This document shows, in pieces, positions 1-10,029 of a stretch of 64,000 nucleotides of DNA. Within the stretch, counting starts at the first letter, position 1, and each line of letters opens with the position of its first letter. Source of the stretch: an uncultured Nioella sp. (GTDB taxonomy: Bacteria; Pseudomonadota; Alphaproteobacteria; Rhodobacterales; Rhodobacteraceae). The translations under genes and the position numbers were made by a program. The DNA lies in assembly GCA_947495575.1 (NCBI GenBank), contig CANLZL010000001.1:806001-870000 (forward strand), given 5' to 3'. The notes under the pieces were generated by a model. The model was not told where the DNA came from. It worked only from the letters and a program-made list of their open reading frames with translations, and ran no database searches.

Positions 1-398
1 TTCACACCTCGTTCCAGCAACGCGTCCAGGTCTGGCATGTCTTTCATCACCTGCACGCCGTTTTCTTCTGCGGCAAGGCCTTTGTCGACCTTCAGAAAAG
101 GGACCACGCCTTTTTCTTCCCAAAGGAATTGTGCAGCAGGCTTGCCGGCAATTTCACGATCCATGGTCATTTCAAACAGGATCGCGCCAACAACGCGACT
201 TCCGGAGAATGTCGGCGACTGGCAGATCCGGCACCGCATATCGTGAACCAGATCGAACATCTCGGAATCTGACGCATAGGCCCCTTCCTCGATTCCATAA
301 AGGCGCAGCGCCTTTGGGGTCGAGCCGCCGGATTGATCCAAGGCTGCAATGAAACCCTGGCCTTTGCGAAGAAGGGCGGTCTGATCCTGATTTGGCAT
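1..398 (-). CDS. Fructose-bisphosphate aldolase class I, partial (3' end outside window)
   Basis: The reading frame opens at an ATG at 398 and is still open at position 1, so only about 132 N-terminal residues are seen. The segment [13 protein letters not shown] near residues 19-31 is the hallmark of bacterial class I fructose-1,6-bisphosphate aldolases, Schiff-base enzymes that interconvert fructose 1,6-bisphosphate with dihydroxyacetone phosphate and glyceraldehyde 3-phosphate in the cytoplasm. A weak AGGA lies about 9 bases before the ATG. It is the last visible member of a minus-strand set of carbon-metabolism genes (tkt, gap, gap, pgk). The C-terminal half, including the catalytic lysine region, cannot be checked. 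Confidence 0.88.
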   Translation of the reverse strand, partial: MPNQDQTALLRKGQGFIAALDQSGGSTPKALRLYGIEEGAYASDSEMFDLVHDMRCRICQSPTFSGSRVVGAILFEMTMDREIAGKPAAQFLWEEKGVVPFLKVDKGLAAEENGVQVMKDMPDLDALLERGV

Positions 399-506
399 GG
401 GCAATGGTCCTAATTGAATTTTTGGAAACTCGGTTTCGGTTTGCGGGCTTGATAGGGCAGGCCATGCTGCACTGCAAACATGATAGCGCTAACGCGACTA
501 TTTGAC

Positions 507-536
507 GGTCCGCGCAGGCGATTTGCCGCGCGGACC
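507..536 (-). terminator. GC-rich stem-loop after the 559-2148 gene
   Basis: A 9-bp perfect stem (507-515 with 528-536) lies just downstream of the stop of the minus-strand gene at 559. The following minus-strand bases are only weakly T-rich, so it may be a weak terminator or simply a hairpin. Confidence 0.4.
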
Positions 537-558
537 GGTTCGAAAAATGGTTCATTGT

Positions 559-2148
559 TCAGCGAAAGTACTGCGCCCAGGCGAGGTTTGCATCAGCGGT
601 TGCCGTGTCCAGAGCTTCCTCCCATGCCTCAAACTCGCTGTCTGCCGCCCGATCGGCCATCCGGTCGACCTCATCCAGAATGTTTCGCGCCGCAGTGTCC
701 CCCAAGGCCAGAGCCAACGTCGCAAGGGAATAGGCGCGGGCATAGTTGCGTGTCGAATCCAGCCCCACCAAATGGCCGAAGGCCAAATCGCGTAAGGCCC
801 GGGCGGTTTCCGTTCCGTCCAGTTCTGCTGACATGGCGACTGCGGCCTGGGCCCGCAAAACGGCGCGGTCGGGCAAGTCTCGTTCCAAACGATCCAGCTG
901 GGCAAACGCGCCCCGGTCTCCGGCTGCGGCTGCGTTCAACGCGATGCGGTAAGCGGTTCGCGGGTCAAGCAGGTCAAGCGTGTCCAATGCCAGGGCGATG
1001 GCCTCGTCACTGCCGGCCTCAAGCAATGGTGTCAGCAGGTCCAGCGCCAGCGCCTCGTCTCTTGGGGCGCCGATACCTGTCAGGAAAACCTCGGCATAGC
1101 GAAGCTGATCTGGTTCCGAAAATGCAACTTCGGCACCGTCCAGCCACGCCGAAATCACGGCAATATCCTCTGCGGTCAATTGGGTCGACAGGCTTGGGTC
1201 ACCATAGACAAATTGTGGCTGCATGGTTTGCGCAAAGACAGGGAAATCCTCGAATTGGTCAAACAGGTCTTCGCTCAACGGGATTGGAGCATCCGGTTCA
1301 AAATTGACGACAAGGCGACCCGGATCATTGGCATAGGCGGACAAGGCCGCCGCAATTTGGTCAATTGTGGCCTCTGCTTCGGTCAGGTCCGTTGTCGGCG
1401 CAAGCGCGGCTTCCTCGCCCTTGTCGTCATTTGCCGGGGATGGTGGAGTGGCATCAGGTAGAAGTTCCGCCCGCATCATTGCGGCCAGTGCATCCTGGTT
1501 CATCAATTGCGGCGGCATCATTGACGATATGGCTGTCCAAAGCCCATCATCTACGAGCTCCAATTCGCCGAATGCAAATTCGGCAATCGGCTCTTCCCGA
1601 TCCGCATCGAACGCCAGATAGGACAGGTCAACCAAACCGCGAATTTCTGCAATGCCGGGCGCGTCCGCGTAATATTCCGCCTGCGCGCTGCCACTGGCAA
1701 CCCAGTAGGACAAATCCGCACCGGCGCGATCCAGAACAAGGCTGGGCATGTTCAGCGCATCAAGCATATCGGTGACATCCGGATCCAGGCAGGATCGCGC
1801 TGCTTCTATTCCGATCAGGTCCAATTGAAATCCCGCCTCCTCGATCTGGTCGAGCGGCGGGGTTTGGATAACAGCACGATCAATAGAGATTTCACAGGCG
1901 GGGCCGAACCGATCACGCTCAGCTATATGCAGCCCAGTGATGATCCAGCGGCCTTCAAGTGGGCGCACATCCATATGGGTATAGGTGACATCTGCAAAGC
2001 TGCGCAGAACCGCGACAGACCATTGCGCGGCGATATTGGCCATCCGGTCAATACTAAGGAGATCCCATAAGGTGACAGGATTAGCCGCCGCCGGAGAGAT
2101 CGCGGCGGTCGACAGGGCAGTGGCGCAGAGAAGGCGTTTGAAGGACAT
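559..2148 (-). CDS. Exported helical-repeat (Sel1/TPR-like) protein of unknown function
   Basis: The product has 529 residues and begins with a clear signal peptide (MSFKRLLCATALSTAAISPAAA, cleavage probably after the AAA near residue 22), so it is probably periplasmic. Residues of roughly 40-220 look like a mixed alpha/beta domain. From about residue 340 the sequence becomes alanine- and leucine-rich, with the spacing of short helical repeats (segments such as GIGAPRDEALALDLLTPLLE), resembling Sel1/TPR solenoids. I do not recognise a catalytic motif. It sits between pgk and the aldolase on the same strand but is separated from pgk by a strong terminator, so it is probably transcribed on its own. 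Confidence 0.75.
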   Translation of the reverse strand: MSFKRLLCATALSTAAISPAAANPVTLWDLLSIDRMANIAAQWSVAVLRSFADVTYTHMDVRPLEGRWIITGLHIAERDRFGPACEISIDRAVIQTPPLDQIEEAGFQLDLIGIEAARSCLDPDVTDMLDALNMPSLVLDRAGADLSYWVASGSAQAEYYADAPGIAEIRGLVDLSYLAFDADREEPIAEFAFGELELVDDGLWTAISSMMPPQLMNQDALAAMMRAELLPDATPPSPANDDKGEEAALAPTTDLTEAEATIDQIAAALSAYANDPGRLVVNFEPDAPIPLSEDLFDQFEDFPVFAQTMQPQFVYGDPSLSTQLTAEDIAVISAWLDGAEVAFSEPDQLRYAEVFLTGIGAPRDEALALDLLTPLLEAGSDEAIALALDTLDLLDPRTAYRIALNAAAAGDRGAFAQLDRLERDLPDRAVLRAQAAVAMSAELDGTETARALRDLAFGHLVGLDSTRNYARAYSLATLALALGDTAARNILDEVDRMADRAADSEFEAWEEALDTATADANLAWAQYFR

Positions 2149-2164
2149 GGCAATACCTGTTGAT

Positions 2165-2205
2165 CAAAAACGAAAAAGCGGATGAGGTCAGAAAACCTCA
2201 TCCGC
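2165..2205 (-). terminator. Rho-independent terminator of pgk
   Basis: A perfect 11-bp stem (2178-2188 with 2195-2205) with a 6-base loop is followed on the minus strand by TTTTTCGTTTTTG. It lies 29 bases after the pgk stop codon. Confidence 0.92.
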
Positions 2206-2233
2206 CCGGATCAGTGCAACAGGTTTGTTGGGA

Positions 2234-3412
2234 TTAGCCCTCCAGCGCGGCCACGCCGGGAAGGGTCTTGCCTTCCATCCATTCCAAAAACGCGCCGCCT
2301 GCCGTTGATATATAGGTGAACTTTTCTGCGGCCCCGGCCTTGTTCAGCGCGGCAACAGTATCGCCACCACCTGCGACAGAGGTCAATTGGCCAGCCGCCG
2401 TCAGGTCGGCCGCGGCCTTGGCAGCAGCATTTGTGGCCATGTCAAACGGCTCGATCTCGAAGGCGCCAAGCGGGCCGTTCCAGATCAGGGTTTTTGCATT
2501 ATTCAAAATTCCCGCAATCCGTGCGACCGAAGCCGGACCTGCGTCCAAAATCATCGCATCTGCCGGACATGCGTTGGTTGCAACCGTTTCATTTGCGGCC
2601 CCGGCCTTGAATTCACGCGCGACAACCAGATCGGATGGCAAAACGATATCGCATCCTGCAGCCTTGGCCTTGTCCATGATCTCACGCGCCGTATCTGCCA
2701 AATCATGCTCACACAGCGATTTGCCGACATCGATACCCTGCGCTGCAAGGAATGTGTTGGCCATGCCGCCGCCAATCACCAAATGATCAACTTTTGCGAC
2801 AAGATTGCCGAGCAGATCCAGTTTCGTAGACACTTTCGCGCCACCGACAACTGCCACAACCGGGCGGGTTGGCTTGCCAAGGGCGGCTTCCAATGCGCTG
2901 AGTTCAGCCTGCATCAACCGGCCAGCACAAGAGGGCAATAGCTTGGCCACACCTTCGGTCGAGGCATGGGCGCGGTGGGCGGCGGAAAACGCGTCGTTGC
3001 AGTAAATATCACCAAGTGAGGCCAGGAAGCCCGCCATTTTCGGGTCATTGGCTTCTTCCATTGGTGTGAAACGGGTGTTTTCCACCAATACGACGCTTCC
3101 CGCTGGCAAGGCGTCAAGCGCATCGCGCGAAGGCTGCTCGATAAAGGTGACGCTCTGTCCAAGCTTTTCTTCCAGGGCGGGCAGGGTGATGCGCAGGCTC
3201 ATCTCCGGCACAAACTGTCCCTTGGGCCGTCCAAAATGGGCCAGCATCACAGGCGTCCCACCAGCGGCCAAGATGTCTTTGATGGTTGGAGCAATCCGCT
3301 CGATACGGGTCGCATCTGTGACCTTGCCGTCTTCGACCGGTACATTGATGTCCACACGGGTCAGAACGATTTTGCCCGCAAGCTCCATGTCATCAAGGGT
3401 TTTCCAGCTCAT
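2234..3412 (-). CDS. pgk: Phosphoglycerate kinase
   Basis: The 392-residue product has the full length of bacterial phosphoglycerate kinase. It transfers the acyl phosphate of 1,3-bisphosphoglycerate to ADP in glycolysis and runs in reverse in gluconeogenesis. Visible family signatures are TRVDINVP near residue 20 (substrate loop), HFGRP near residue 60, GGAKVSTK in the middle, [10 protein letters not shown] near residue 320 and the nucleotide-binding GGGDT near residue 350. It is preceded by gap at 3694-4695 on the same strand, the classical gap-pgk order, with a 281-base spacer containing a large hairpin. A strong terminator follows. Confidence 0.98.
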   Translation of the reverse strand: MSWKTLDDMELAGKIVLTRVDINVPVEDGKVTDATRIERIAPTIKDILAAGGTPVMLAHFGRPKGQFVPEMSLRITLPALEEKLGQSVTFIEQPSRDALDALPAGSVVLVENTRFTPMEEANDPKMAGFLASLGDIYCNDAFSAAHRAHASTEGVAKLLPSCAGRLMQAELSALEAALGKPTRPVVAVVGGAKVSTKLDLLGNLVAKVDHLVIGGGMANTFLAAQGIDVGKSLCEHDLADTAREIMDKAKAAGCDIVLPSDLVVAREFKAGAANETVATNACPADAMILDAGPASVARIAGILNNAKTLIWNGPLGAFEIEPFDMATNAAAKAAADLTAAGQLTSVAGGGDTVAALNKAGAAEKFTYISTAGGAFLEWMEGKTLPGVAALEG

Positions 3413-3621
3413 GCGAGGTCATCTCCTGCGTAAAATAATTTGGCTATTGTGGGTTTAACAAACCCTGCCGCCCGCCGCGAGCGCGGATGCCTCAGGCAGA
3501 TGTGTTTTTTGGAAGAAAGAAGCCGGGAATCTCGTCACATCCGGAGGTCGACGCCGTTTGCGTCCCTTACCATTTCATTTTGCCCAAAATACCTCAGGGG
3601 TCTGGGGAGGATCCCCAGGGT

Positions 3622-3658
3622 GATCGGGCAAGGGCCGCATTGCGGCCTGCACCCGATC
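3622..3658 (-). other. Large stem-loop in the gap-pgk spacer
   Basis: Two nested perfect arms (GATCGGG 3622-3628 with 3652-3658; GGCCGC 3633-3638 with 3642-3647) form an extended hairpin 36 bases after the stop of the first GAPDH. No clear T-run follows on the minus strand, so it may be a weak terminator, an attenuator or an mRNA-stabilising 3' structure separating gap from pgk expression. Confidence 0.55.
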
Positions 3659-3693
3659 GCTGATGTCGTGACGACGCCGATTGGCGCAAGTTC

Positions 3694-4695
3694 TTAAAGG
3701 TATTTGCCCATTTCGGCAGCTGTATCCAGCATCCGGTTGGAGAAACCCCATTCGTTATCGTACCAGGTCAGGATGCGGCACATGCGGCCTTCCATCACTT
3801 TGGTCTGGTCGGTGGCAAGGGTCGAACTTGCCGGATCATGGTTGAAATCCATGGAGACCAGTTTTTTGTCCGTGACAGCCAAGACGCCTTTCAGCGGTCC
3901 GGCGGCAGCGGCATGCATCAGCTTGTTGATTTCCTCGACCGAGGTATCTCGCGACGCTTCAAAGGTCAGATCCACGACCGAAACATTCGGGGTGGGCACG
4001 CGGATCGCGACACCGTCCAGCTTGCCGTTGAGTTCTGGCAGAACCAATCCAACAGCACGTGCAGCACCAGTCGATGTGGGGATCATCGACATGGCAGCGG
4101 CGCGCGCGCGATAGAGGTCTTTATGCATTGTGTCCAGCGTTGGCTGGTCGCCGGTATAGCTGTGGATCGTGGTCATGAAACCACGGTCAATGCCGATATT
4201 GTCTTGCAGAACCTTGGCAACGGGCGACAGGCAGTTTGTCGTGCAGGACGCGTTCGAGACGATGATGTCATCGGCGGTCAGAACGTCGTGGTTCACGCCG
4301 TAAACGATTGTCTTGTCGGCATCTGTACCGGGCGCCGAGATCAGAACCCGCGAGGAGCCATTATCCAGATGCGCCTGGCATTTCTCTTTCGACGTAAAGA
4401 TGCCGGTGCATTCCAGCACGATATCAACATGCGCCCAGGGCAGATCGGCGGGGTTGCGGATCGCAGTGACCTCGATCGGGCCACGGCCCACATCGATCCA
4501 TGTGTCGCCATGGGTCACTTCCTGAGGGAACCGGCCATGCACACTGTCATATTGCAGCAGATGGGCGTTGGTTTCGACCGGGCCCAGATCGTTGATGGCA
4601 ACAACTTCGATATCGGTGCGGCCGTTCTCGATCAGCGCGCGCAAGACATTGCGGCCAATACGACCAAACCCGTTGATGGCGACTTTTACGGTCAT
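3694..4695 (-). CDS. gap: Glyceraldehyde-3-phosphate dehydrogenase (copy 1)
   Basis: This is a full-length type I GAPDH of 333 residues. It shows the Rossmann start INGFGRIGR at residues 7-15, the catalytic cysteine in [10 protein letters not shown], the conserved HSYTGDQ and the C-terminal WYDNEWGFS. It oxidises glyceraldehyde 3-phosphate to 1,3-bisphosphoglycerate. Asp36 after the second beta strand (VAINDLG) is the acidic residue that normally contacts the adenosine ribose of NAD, so an NAD-type enzyme is expected. The gene lies upstream of pgk. A second, divergent GAPDH is encoded at 5102-6106. Confidence 0.97.
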   Translation of the reverse strand: MTVKVAINGFGRIGRNVLRALIENGRTDIEVVAINDLGPVETNAHLLQYDSVHGRFPQEVTHGDTWIDVGRGPIEVTAIRNPADLPWAHVDIVLECTGIFTSKEKCQAHLDNGSSRVLISAPGTDADKTIVYGVNHDVLTADDIIVSNASCTTNCLSPVAKVLQDNIGIDRGFMTTIHSYTGDQPTLDTMHKDLYRARAAAMSMIPTSTGAARAVGLVLPELNGKLDGVAIRVPTPNVSVVDLTFEASRDTSVEEINKLMHAAAAGPLKGVLAVTDKKLVSMDFNHDPASSTLATDQTKVMEGRMCRILTWYDNEWGFSNRMLDTAAEMGKYL

Positions 4696-4832
4696 GGCGA
4701 TTCCCCTTAATTCGTATTCATAACGGGGCCAATCGGCGCTCCGTTAACGCTAACATTGGGCGCGGTTTAGACGATCCAAAGTCAAATTGAAAGTCCCATG
4801 TCAGGGGGTGCGACGCAAAAGCAGGGCGCGGA

Positions 4833-4976
4833 TCAACGCCAAAAGGCCACCCATTCCACAAGCCGCAACAACAGTCGTCCAAGGATGATATGTAAATCCC
4901 AACCAAACACGAAAAAATCTGCCGCGAAAACCGCTGCAATAACAAGGGCCATCCATAGGGCAATTGTGTTGGTCAT
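4833..4976 (-). CDS. 47-residue single-span membrane protein between the two gap genes
   Basis: An ATG at 4976 opens a 47-codon frame. Residues 3-25 (TIALWMALVIAAVFAADFFV) are a plausible transmembrane helix, followed by an amphipathic tail ending in LVEWVAFWR. The longer frame that can be drawn through it runs into the terminator of the second gap gene, so the short ATG start is preferred. From memory, similar tiny frames occur beside gap genes in Roseobacter relatives and are sometimes mislabelled as GAPDH. Sequence composition and location support a real small protein, but its function is unknown. Confidence 0.62.
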   Translation of the reverse strand: MTNTIALWMALVIAAVFAADFFVFGWDLHIILGRLLLRLVEWVAFWR

Positions 4977-5040
4977 ACTTTTGATCCTCAGAACGTCACC
5001 GGCGGCCATCCTGCCGAAAATGCAGGCCGGGGCAAGCGCA

Positions 5041-5075
5041 AAAGAAAACCGCCGAGGCCCGGGGGGCCTCGGCGG
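5041..5075 (-). terminator. Rho-independent terminator of gap copy 2
   Basis: A perfect 11-bp GC-rich stem (5049-5059 with 5065-5075, loop of 5) is followed on the minus strand by TTTTCTTTTG. It sits 26 bases beyond the stop codon of the GAPDH at 5102. Confidence 0.93.
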
Positions 5076-5101
5076 TCGAATACTAGTAATTGGTTTGGGT
5101 G

Positions 5102-6106
5102 TTATTGAACCAGGCGGCCCATGGCACCGGCGACATCGGCCATACGTGCCGAGAAGCCCCATTCGTTATCGTACCAGGCCAAGACCCGCACGGTGCGTCC
5201 GCCAACAACTTTGGTCTGATCCGGCGCAAAGATTGAGCTCTGTACCGTGTGGTTAAAGTCAATGGAGACCTTGGGCTCAGGATCATAAGCTAATACCGCG
5301 CCCATATGGCCAGCGGCGGCCTCGCGCACGACCTCGTTGACGTCCTCAACCGAGACATCTTTCTTGGCTTCGAATGTCAGGTCGACCGCCGAAACATTGG
5401 GCGTTGGAACGCGCATCGCGGTGCCGTCGAGCTTGCCTTTAAGCTGGGGCAGAACCTCACCAAGTGCCTTTGCGGCACCGGTAGAGGTCGGGATCATTGC
5501 CATGGCAGCGGCGCGTGCGCGGTAAAGATCGTTGTGACGGCGGTCCAGGGTTGGCTGGTCGCCGGTATAGCTGTGAATCGTGGTCATGATTCCACGTTCA
5601 ATGCCAATGGCTTCGTCCAGCACTTTGGCCAGCGGCGCAAGGCAGTTTGTGGTGCAGGACCCGTTCGAGATCATGCGATCACCTTCGGTCAGCTCGCGAT
5701 GGTTTACACCGTAAACGATGGTTTTCTGCACGTTTTTGGCAGGCGCGGAGATCAGGACCGATTTCGCGCCTTGATCAAGGTGGACGCCCGCCTTGTTGCC
5801 ATCGTTGAAATTACCGGTGCATTCCAGAACCACGTCACAGCCCGACCAGTCCAATTCGCGCGGATCATAGGTCGAAAAAACCTTCATTGGGCCGCGGCCC
5901 ATATCCATCTGGTCGCCATCGGTGGTGATGTTGCCAGCAAACCGACCGTGGACCGAGTCATAGCGCATCAAGTGAGCCGCGGTTTCAATGGGCCCGGTGG
6001 CGTTGATCTTGACCACAGAGACGTCATTGCGAGCGCTTTCAGCGATATAGGCCAATGTGCTGCGGCCGATCCGACCAAATCCGTTGATCCCGATAGTGAC
6101 AGTCAT
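5102..6106 (-). CDS. gap: Glyceraldehyde-3-phosphate dehydrogenase (copy 2)
   Basis: This is a second full-length GAPDH of 334 residues, with INGFGRIGR, the active-site SNGSCTTNCL, HSYTGDQ and WYDNEWGFS all present. The ATG at 6106 has AAGGAG nine bases upstream and matches the start of copy 1; a longer in-frame start at 6160 adds residues without homology. It differs from copy 1 at position 36, where the NAD-contacting Asp is replaced by Ala (VKINATG). This suggests altered cofactor preference, possibly NADP or dual use, which is an inference. It has its own terminator and lies downstream of tkt, consistent with a sugar-phosphate or gluconeogenic role. Confidence 0.96.
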   Translation of the reverse strand: MTVTIGINGFGRIGRSTLAYIAESARNDVSVVKINATGPIETAAHLMRYDSVHGRFAGNITTDGDQMDMGRGPMKVFSTYDPRELDWSGCDVVLECTGNFNDGNKAGVHLDQGAKSVLISAPAKNVQKTIVYGVNHRELTEGDRMISNGSCTTNCLAPLAKVLDEAIGIERGIMTTIHSYTGDQPTLDRRHNDLYRARAAAMAMIPTSTGAAKALGEVLPQLKGKLDGTAMRVPTPNVSAVDLTFEAKKDVSVEDVNEVVREAAAGHMGAVLAYDPEPKVSIDFNHTVQSSIFAPDQTKVVGGRTVRVLAWYDNEWGFSARMADVAGAMGRLVQ

Positions 6107-6379
6107 GTGCTCGAGCTCCTTACCGCATGCGTTGCGCGGCTTATAGGCGCCAGAGTGCAAGCTGAGAACCCAAAATTTCCAATTTCTCCAATATGTTAGC
6201 GTTAAACCCGACTGTTAGCGCATGACATTACCGCTACCATGCACGAGGGGCCGCGCCCAAATTGCTGCAGCGCAGCCAAATCCGGCACCCGATTCCCTTC
6301 CTGCTTGTGAAAATTCCCAGAGGGTTTGGGGTATCCGGACCATCCTGCGCGACGAATTATTCTATGCAATACCTCAATG

Positions 6380-6413
6380 AAAAGCGCCGCCCCGGATCAC
6401 TCCAGAGCGGCGC
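6380..6413 (-). terminator. Rho-independent terminator of tkt
   Basis: A 7-bp GC stem (6384-6390 with 6407-6413) with a 16-base loop is followed by TTTTCATT on the minus strand. It starts 27 bases after the tkt stop. Confidence 0.75.
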
Positions 6414-6439
6414 ATTGTTCAACGGTGGTCGATCCGTGA

Positions 6440-8458
6440 TCAGAGCAGATCGCGTACTTTTTGAGCTACGTTTTCTGCTGTGATGCCAAAATGCGTGTAA
6501 AGCTCACCAGCCGGGGCCGAGGCGCCAAAGCTGTCCATACCAACAAACCCGGCTTTGGCCTCACGGCCACGTTCACCAAGCAGCCATTGATCCCAGCCTT
6601 GCCGCACACCGGCTTCCACCGCGACGCGCACCGCACCACCGGGAAGGATGCGCTTGCGATATGCGTCATCCTGAGCTGCGAAAAGTTCCATACAAGGCAT
6701 AGAGACGACCCGAACGCCAATACCTTCGGACTGCAGGATGTCGCGGGCCTCCATAGCGATAGACACTTCCGAGCCAGTGGCGATCAGGATCGCTTGGCGC
6801 TTGCCCACAGTTGCATCAGCCAGAGTATAGGCGCCACGCCAGCTTTGGTTCGACGTTTTATGCTCGGTGCGCACTGTTGGCAGACCCTGTCGGCTGAGCG
6901 CCAGAACGGAGGGAGTGCCTTTCTGGTTCAGGGCGGCTTCCCACGCTTCTGCCGTTTCGACCGCATCCGCCGGACGGAAGACAAGGCAATTTGGCGTTGC
7001 GCGCATCATGGCAAGGTGTTCGACCGGCTGGTGGGTCGGGCCATCTTCGCCAACCCCGATGGAGTCATGCGTCATGACATATTGCACCGAAATACCCATC
7101 AGTGCCGACAAGCGCATCGAGGGGCGGGCGTAATCCGTAAAGGTAAAGAAGGTGCCGCCATAGGGGCGTACACCACCATGCAACGCCATCCCGTTCATGG
7201 CTGCGGCCATGCCGTGTTCGCGAATGCCGTAGTAAACATGCCGCCCGGTGCGGTTCTCGGCGTTAAAGATGCCCATATCCGAGGTCTTGGTCAGGTTTGA
7301 CCCGGTCAAATCGGCCGATCCGCCAATGGTTTCGGGCAAGATCGGGTTGATGACAGACAGTGCCATTTCTCCGGCCTTACGGGTAGCAACTTTGGGTTGC
7401 TCTTCAGAGATCTTCTTTTTGAAGGCTTTGACTGCGGCCGACAGTTTTTTGGGCATTTCACCGGCAAAGGCGCGGTTGAAATCGGCTTGCTTGCCGGCGG
7501 AGATCGCGTTGAACCGCTCTGTCCACGCTGCGTGATCTTCTGCTCCGCGTGAACCGATGGCTTCCCATTCGGATTTCAGATCAGCAGGGATCTCAAATGG
7601 CCCGTGTTCCCAACCGTAACCGGCCTTGGCTGCTTCCAGTTGTGCCTGATCGGTCAGAGCGCCGTGGCCTTTGGAGGTATCCTGCGCTGCGTGACCCAGA
7701 GCGATATGGGTTTTGCAGGCAATCATCGCCGGGCGTGGGCTGGCTTTTGCTGCAGCAATAGCCGCGTCAATCGCTTCAGGGTCGTGACCATCACAGGCAA
7801 AAACATCCCAACCAGCCGCGGCAAAGCGGGCCTTTTGGTCGGTGACATCGGACAGAGAGACATTGCCGTCGATGGTGATGCCATTGTCATCCCAAAAGAC
7901 GATCAGCTTTGACAGTTTCTGTTTTCCCGCAAGGCCGATGGCCTCATGGCTGATGCCTTCCATCAAACAACCGTCGCCCGCCATACAATAGGTGTAGTGA
8001 TCAACGATCTTTTTGCCCCACCGTGCGCGCAGGCTTTCCTCTGCCATGGCAAATCCGACGGCGTTGGCGATGCCCTGACCTAGCGGGCCCGTGGTTGTTT
8101 CCACACCGGGAACATGGCCGTATTCAGGGTGGCCTGCTGTGATCGATCCCAACTGGCGGAAGTTCTTGATCTGCTCAAGCGTCATCGCCTCATACCCGGT
8201 AAGGTAGAGAAGCGAATAGATCAGCATCGACCCGTGGCCGGCTGACAGGATAAACCGGTCGCGGTCAGGCCACTGGGGCGCAGACGCGTCGAATTTCAGG
8301 TGCTTTTCAAAAAGAACCGTGGCGACATCGGCCATACCCATCGGCATGCCGGAATGACCGGAATTGGCGGCAGCAACCGCATCCAATGTCAGGGTCCGGA
8401 TACAGGCGGCGCGGCGCCAGTGTACGGGGTTCTTTGCAGCGAGAGCTTTGAGGTCCAA
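6440..8458 (-). CDS. tkt: Transketolase
   Basis: The full-length transketolase has 672 residues. It is a cytoplasmic thiamine-diphosphate enzyme moving two-carbon units between ketose and aldose phosphates in the pentose phosphate pathway. Visible signatures are [15 protein letters not shown] near residue 70, the diphosphate/Mg motif [13 protein letters not shown] near residue 160, the catalytic-Glu region [15 protein letters not shown] near residue 410, and the [14 protein letters not shown] loop. It is the most upstream of the carbon-metabolism genes here. This is the housekeeping single-chain enzyme, distinct from the split transketolase at 39328-41271. Confidence 0.98.
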   Translation of the reverse strand: MDLKALAAKNPVHWRRAACIRTLTLDAVAAANSGHSGMPMGMADVATVLFEKHLKFDASAPQWPDRDRFILSAGHGSMLIYSLLYLTGYEAMTLEQIKNFRQLGSITAGHPEYGHVPGVETTTGPLGQGIANAVGFAMAEESLRARWGKKIVDHYTYCMAGDGCLMEGISHEAIGLAGKQKLSKLIVFWDDNGITIDGNVSLSDVTDQKARFAAAGWDVFACDGHDPEAIDAAIAAAKASPRPAMIACKTHIALGHAAQDTSKGHGALTDQAQLEAAKAGYGWEHGPFEIPADLKSEWEAIGSRGAEDHAAWTERFNAISAGKQADFNRAFAGEMPKKLSAAVKAFKKKISEEQPKVATRKAGEMALSVINPILPETIGGSADLTGSNLTKTSDMGIFNAENRTGRHVYYGIREHGMAAAMNGMALHGGVRPYGGTFFTFTDYARPSMRLSALMGISVQYVMTHDSIGVGEDGPTHQPVEHLAMMRATPNCLVFRPADAVETAEAWEAALNQKGTPSVLALSRQGLPTVRTEHKTSNQSWRGAYTLADATVGKRQAILIATGSEVSIAMEARDILQSEGIGVRVVSMPCMELFAAQDDAYRKRILPGGAVRVAVEAGVRQGWDQWLLGERGREAKAGFVGMDSFGASAPAGELYTHFGITAENVAQKVRDLL

Positions 8459-8730
8459 GATCAGGGTCCTTCACATATCTTGAAAGGCGGCTTCGGCACG
8501 CGTGATAGCAGAGGAGTGCCCAAGTGCAAGCGCGCCGACGCCCCCAAATGGTCGCTAGCAGGCGAATACCCCCCAATTTTTGTCCAAAGCGGGTCAATCT
8601 GGTGTGAAATGGTTGCAAATCGAGTCTGGATGGGATTCGCTAGGCATAGAGGTAACAGGCCGGGCAGGGCCTTGATCTTGTGGGGGCGGGGCCTTCGACA
8701 TGGTTCATAATTGAGAGGCGAGGCAGAGAG

Positions 8731-9540
8731 ATGAGCGAGACGACGGATCTGGATCAGATCGCGGCGCTTGAAGAACGCATCACATCAGCGTTGGACAGAA
8801 TTGGCGCGGGCGTCCGGGCAAAGAGTGCGGTAGCGGCGGAAGTGCCTGTGCCGGACCCGGCCCAAGAAGAGGCGTTACACGCGGCACAAGACCAAGTGGC
8901 CAGCCTGACGGCGGCGCTTGAAGAGACGCAAGCAGCCCTGAGCGCCGAGCAAAGCGGCCAGGCGGAATTACTGGAGAAGCTGCGCGCGTTGGAAGCTGCG
9001 CGGCAGGCTGATGCAGATGAAGCAGCTCGTGCTCAGTCTAACTTGGAAAAGGAACTCGATGCGGCCCGTTCAGCAGTCGCGGAGGTCGAAAAGGCCGCAG
9101 ATGAAGATGGCGAGCTGCCCGAAGACGTTCAGAAAGAACTGGATCGTCGCCGCGAAGTGGAAGATGTTCTGCGCCGCCGGTTGGGCCGGGTGCGTCGCGA
9201 ACGTGAAACCGCGCGCGAAGAACGAAATGAGGCGCGAGAGCAGTTGGACGAAGCTCTGGGCAAGCTGGATCAGGCGCAGGCGCGCATTGATTCCGGGGAT
9301 CCCGCTTCGAGTGACGATTTGCTTCGCCTGCGCGATAGCAACCGGGCGTTGCGCGACACAATCGACGAATTGCGCGAAGCCCTGGAAGGCAAGGCCGAAC
9401 TTGATGGCGATCTTGTATCCTCTGCCCTGGCAGCAGAACTGGAAAGCCTGAGGGCGGAGCGCGCCTCGGAAGCGGCGGAAGCCCGCGCCATTCTTGCTGA
9501 AATTCGCCCCGTTCTGGAAGGAGGCTCTGCCAATGCCTGA
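8731..9540 (+). CDS. Coiled-coil protein encoded immediately upstream of zapA
   Basis: The 269-residue product is rich in Ala, Glu, Arg and Leu, with long heptad-like stretches from about residue 50 to 200 and again near the C terminus, and no signal peptide or membrane segment. The ATG at 8731 gives a natural start (MSETTDLDQIAALEERI) preceded by GAGAG; a longer frame from 8680 is less likely. It overlaps zapA by 8 bases, so the two are translationally coupled, suggesting a role in the division apparatus or as a ZapA partner. That role is inferred from position only. Confidence 0.8.
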   Translation: MSETTDLDQIAALEERITSALDRIGAGVRAKSAVAAEVPVPDPAQEEALHAAQDQVASLTAALEETQAALSAEQSGQAELLEKLRALEAARQADADEAARAQSNLEKELDAARSAVAEVEKAADEDGELPEDVQKELDRRREVEDVLRRRLGRVRRERETAREERNEAREQLDEALGKLDQAQARIDSGDPASSDDLLRLRDSNRALRDTIDELREALEGKAELDGDLVSSALAAELESLRAERASEAAEARAILAEIRPVLEGGSANA

Positions 9541-9964
9541 AATTACGATCCAAATCGGGTCTCGCGATTTCCCGGTGGCCTGTCAGGAAGGCGAAGAGCC
9601 TTATCTTCAAGCTGCCGCCAAGATGCTGGATACCGAAGCATCGGTCATCCTGGGTCAGGTCGGACGAATGCCGCCTGAGCGGATGCTGCTTATGGCGGGC
9701 TTGATGCTTGCCGATAAAACGGCCGCGCTGGAAGACGACTTGCAGAAGGCCCTATCGGAAGTGGCGGCCCGTGAGCAGGCCCTTTCGGATGCGGAAGAGC
9801 GTCTGGCCAAGCGCGCGCGCAGGATCGCTGAGCTGGAAGAAGCCCCCGGTCCTGCGCCGGAACAGGTGCCGGTCGCGGTTATTCCATCCGAAGTCAAGGA
9901 CAGCCTTGCCGAAATTGCCGCCCGCGCTGAGGCTTTGGCGTTGGAGGTGGAAGGCGACGCATAA
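9533..9964 (+). CDS. zapA: Cell division protein ZapA
   Basis: The 143-residue protein begins MPEITIQIGSRDFPVACQEGEE, a typical ZapA head domain (strand, turn, then the EEPYLQAAAKMLD helix). A long coiled coil of roughly residues 55-105 follows, then a short tail. ZapA binds FtsZ and promotes protofilament bundling at the division site. The start at 9533 overlaps the stop of the upstream coiled-coil gene and has GGAGG about 9 bases before it. An intrinsic terminator follows 30 bases after the stop. I looked for a 6S RNA in this position, where alphaproteobacteria often carry it, and did not see a convincing one. Confidence 0.92.
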   Translation: MPEITIQIGSRDFPVACQEGEEPYLQAAAKMLDTEASVILGQVGRMPPERMLLMAGLMLADKTAALEDDLQKALSEVAAREQALSDAEERLAKRARRIAELEEAPGPAPEQVPVAVIPSEVKDSLAEIAARAEALALEVEGDA

Positions 9965-9994
9965 ACGACCACCGCGATTTACTGTGCGAATTTA

Positions 9995-10029
9995 GCCGGC
10001 CCAGACAAGGTTTTGGGCCGGCATTTTTG
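9995..10029 (+). terminator. Rho-independent terminator of zapA
   Basis: A perfect 9-bp stem GCCGGCCCA / TGGGCCGGC (9995-10003 with 10014-10022, loop of 10) is followed by ATTTTTG. Confidence 0.92.

Noticed and set aside
480-1307. 275-codon plus-strand frame opposite the exported helical-repeat protein
   Set aside because: Very Pro/Arg-rich and opposite a gene with a clear signal peptide.
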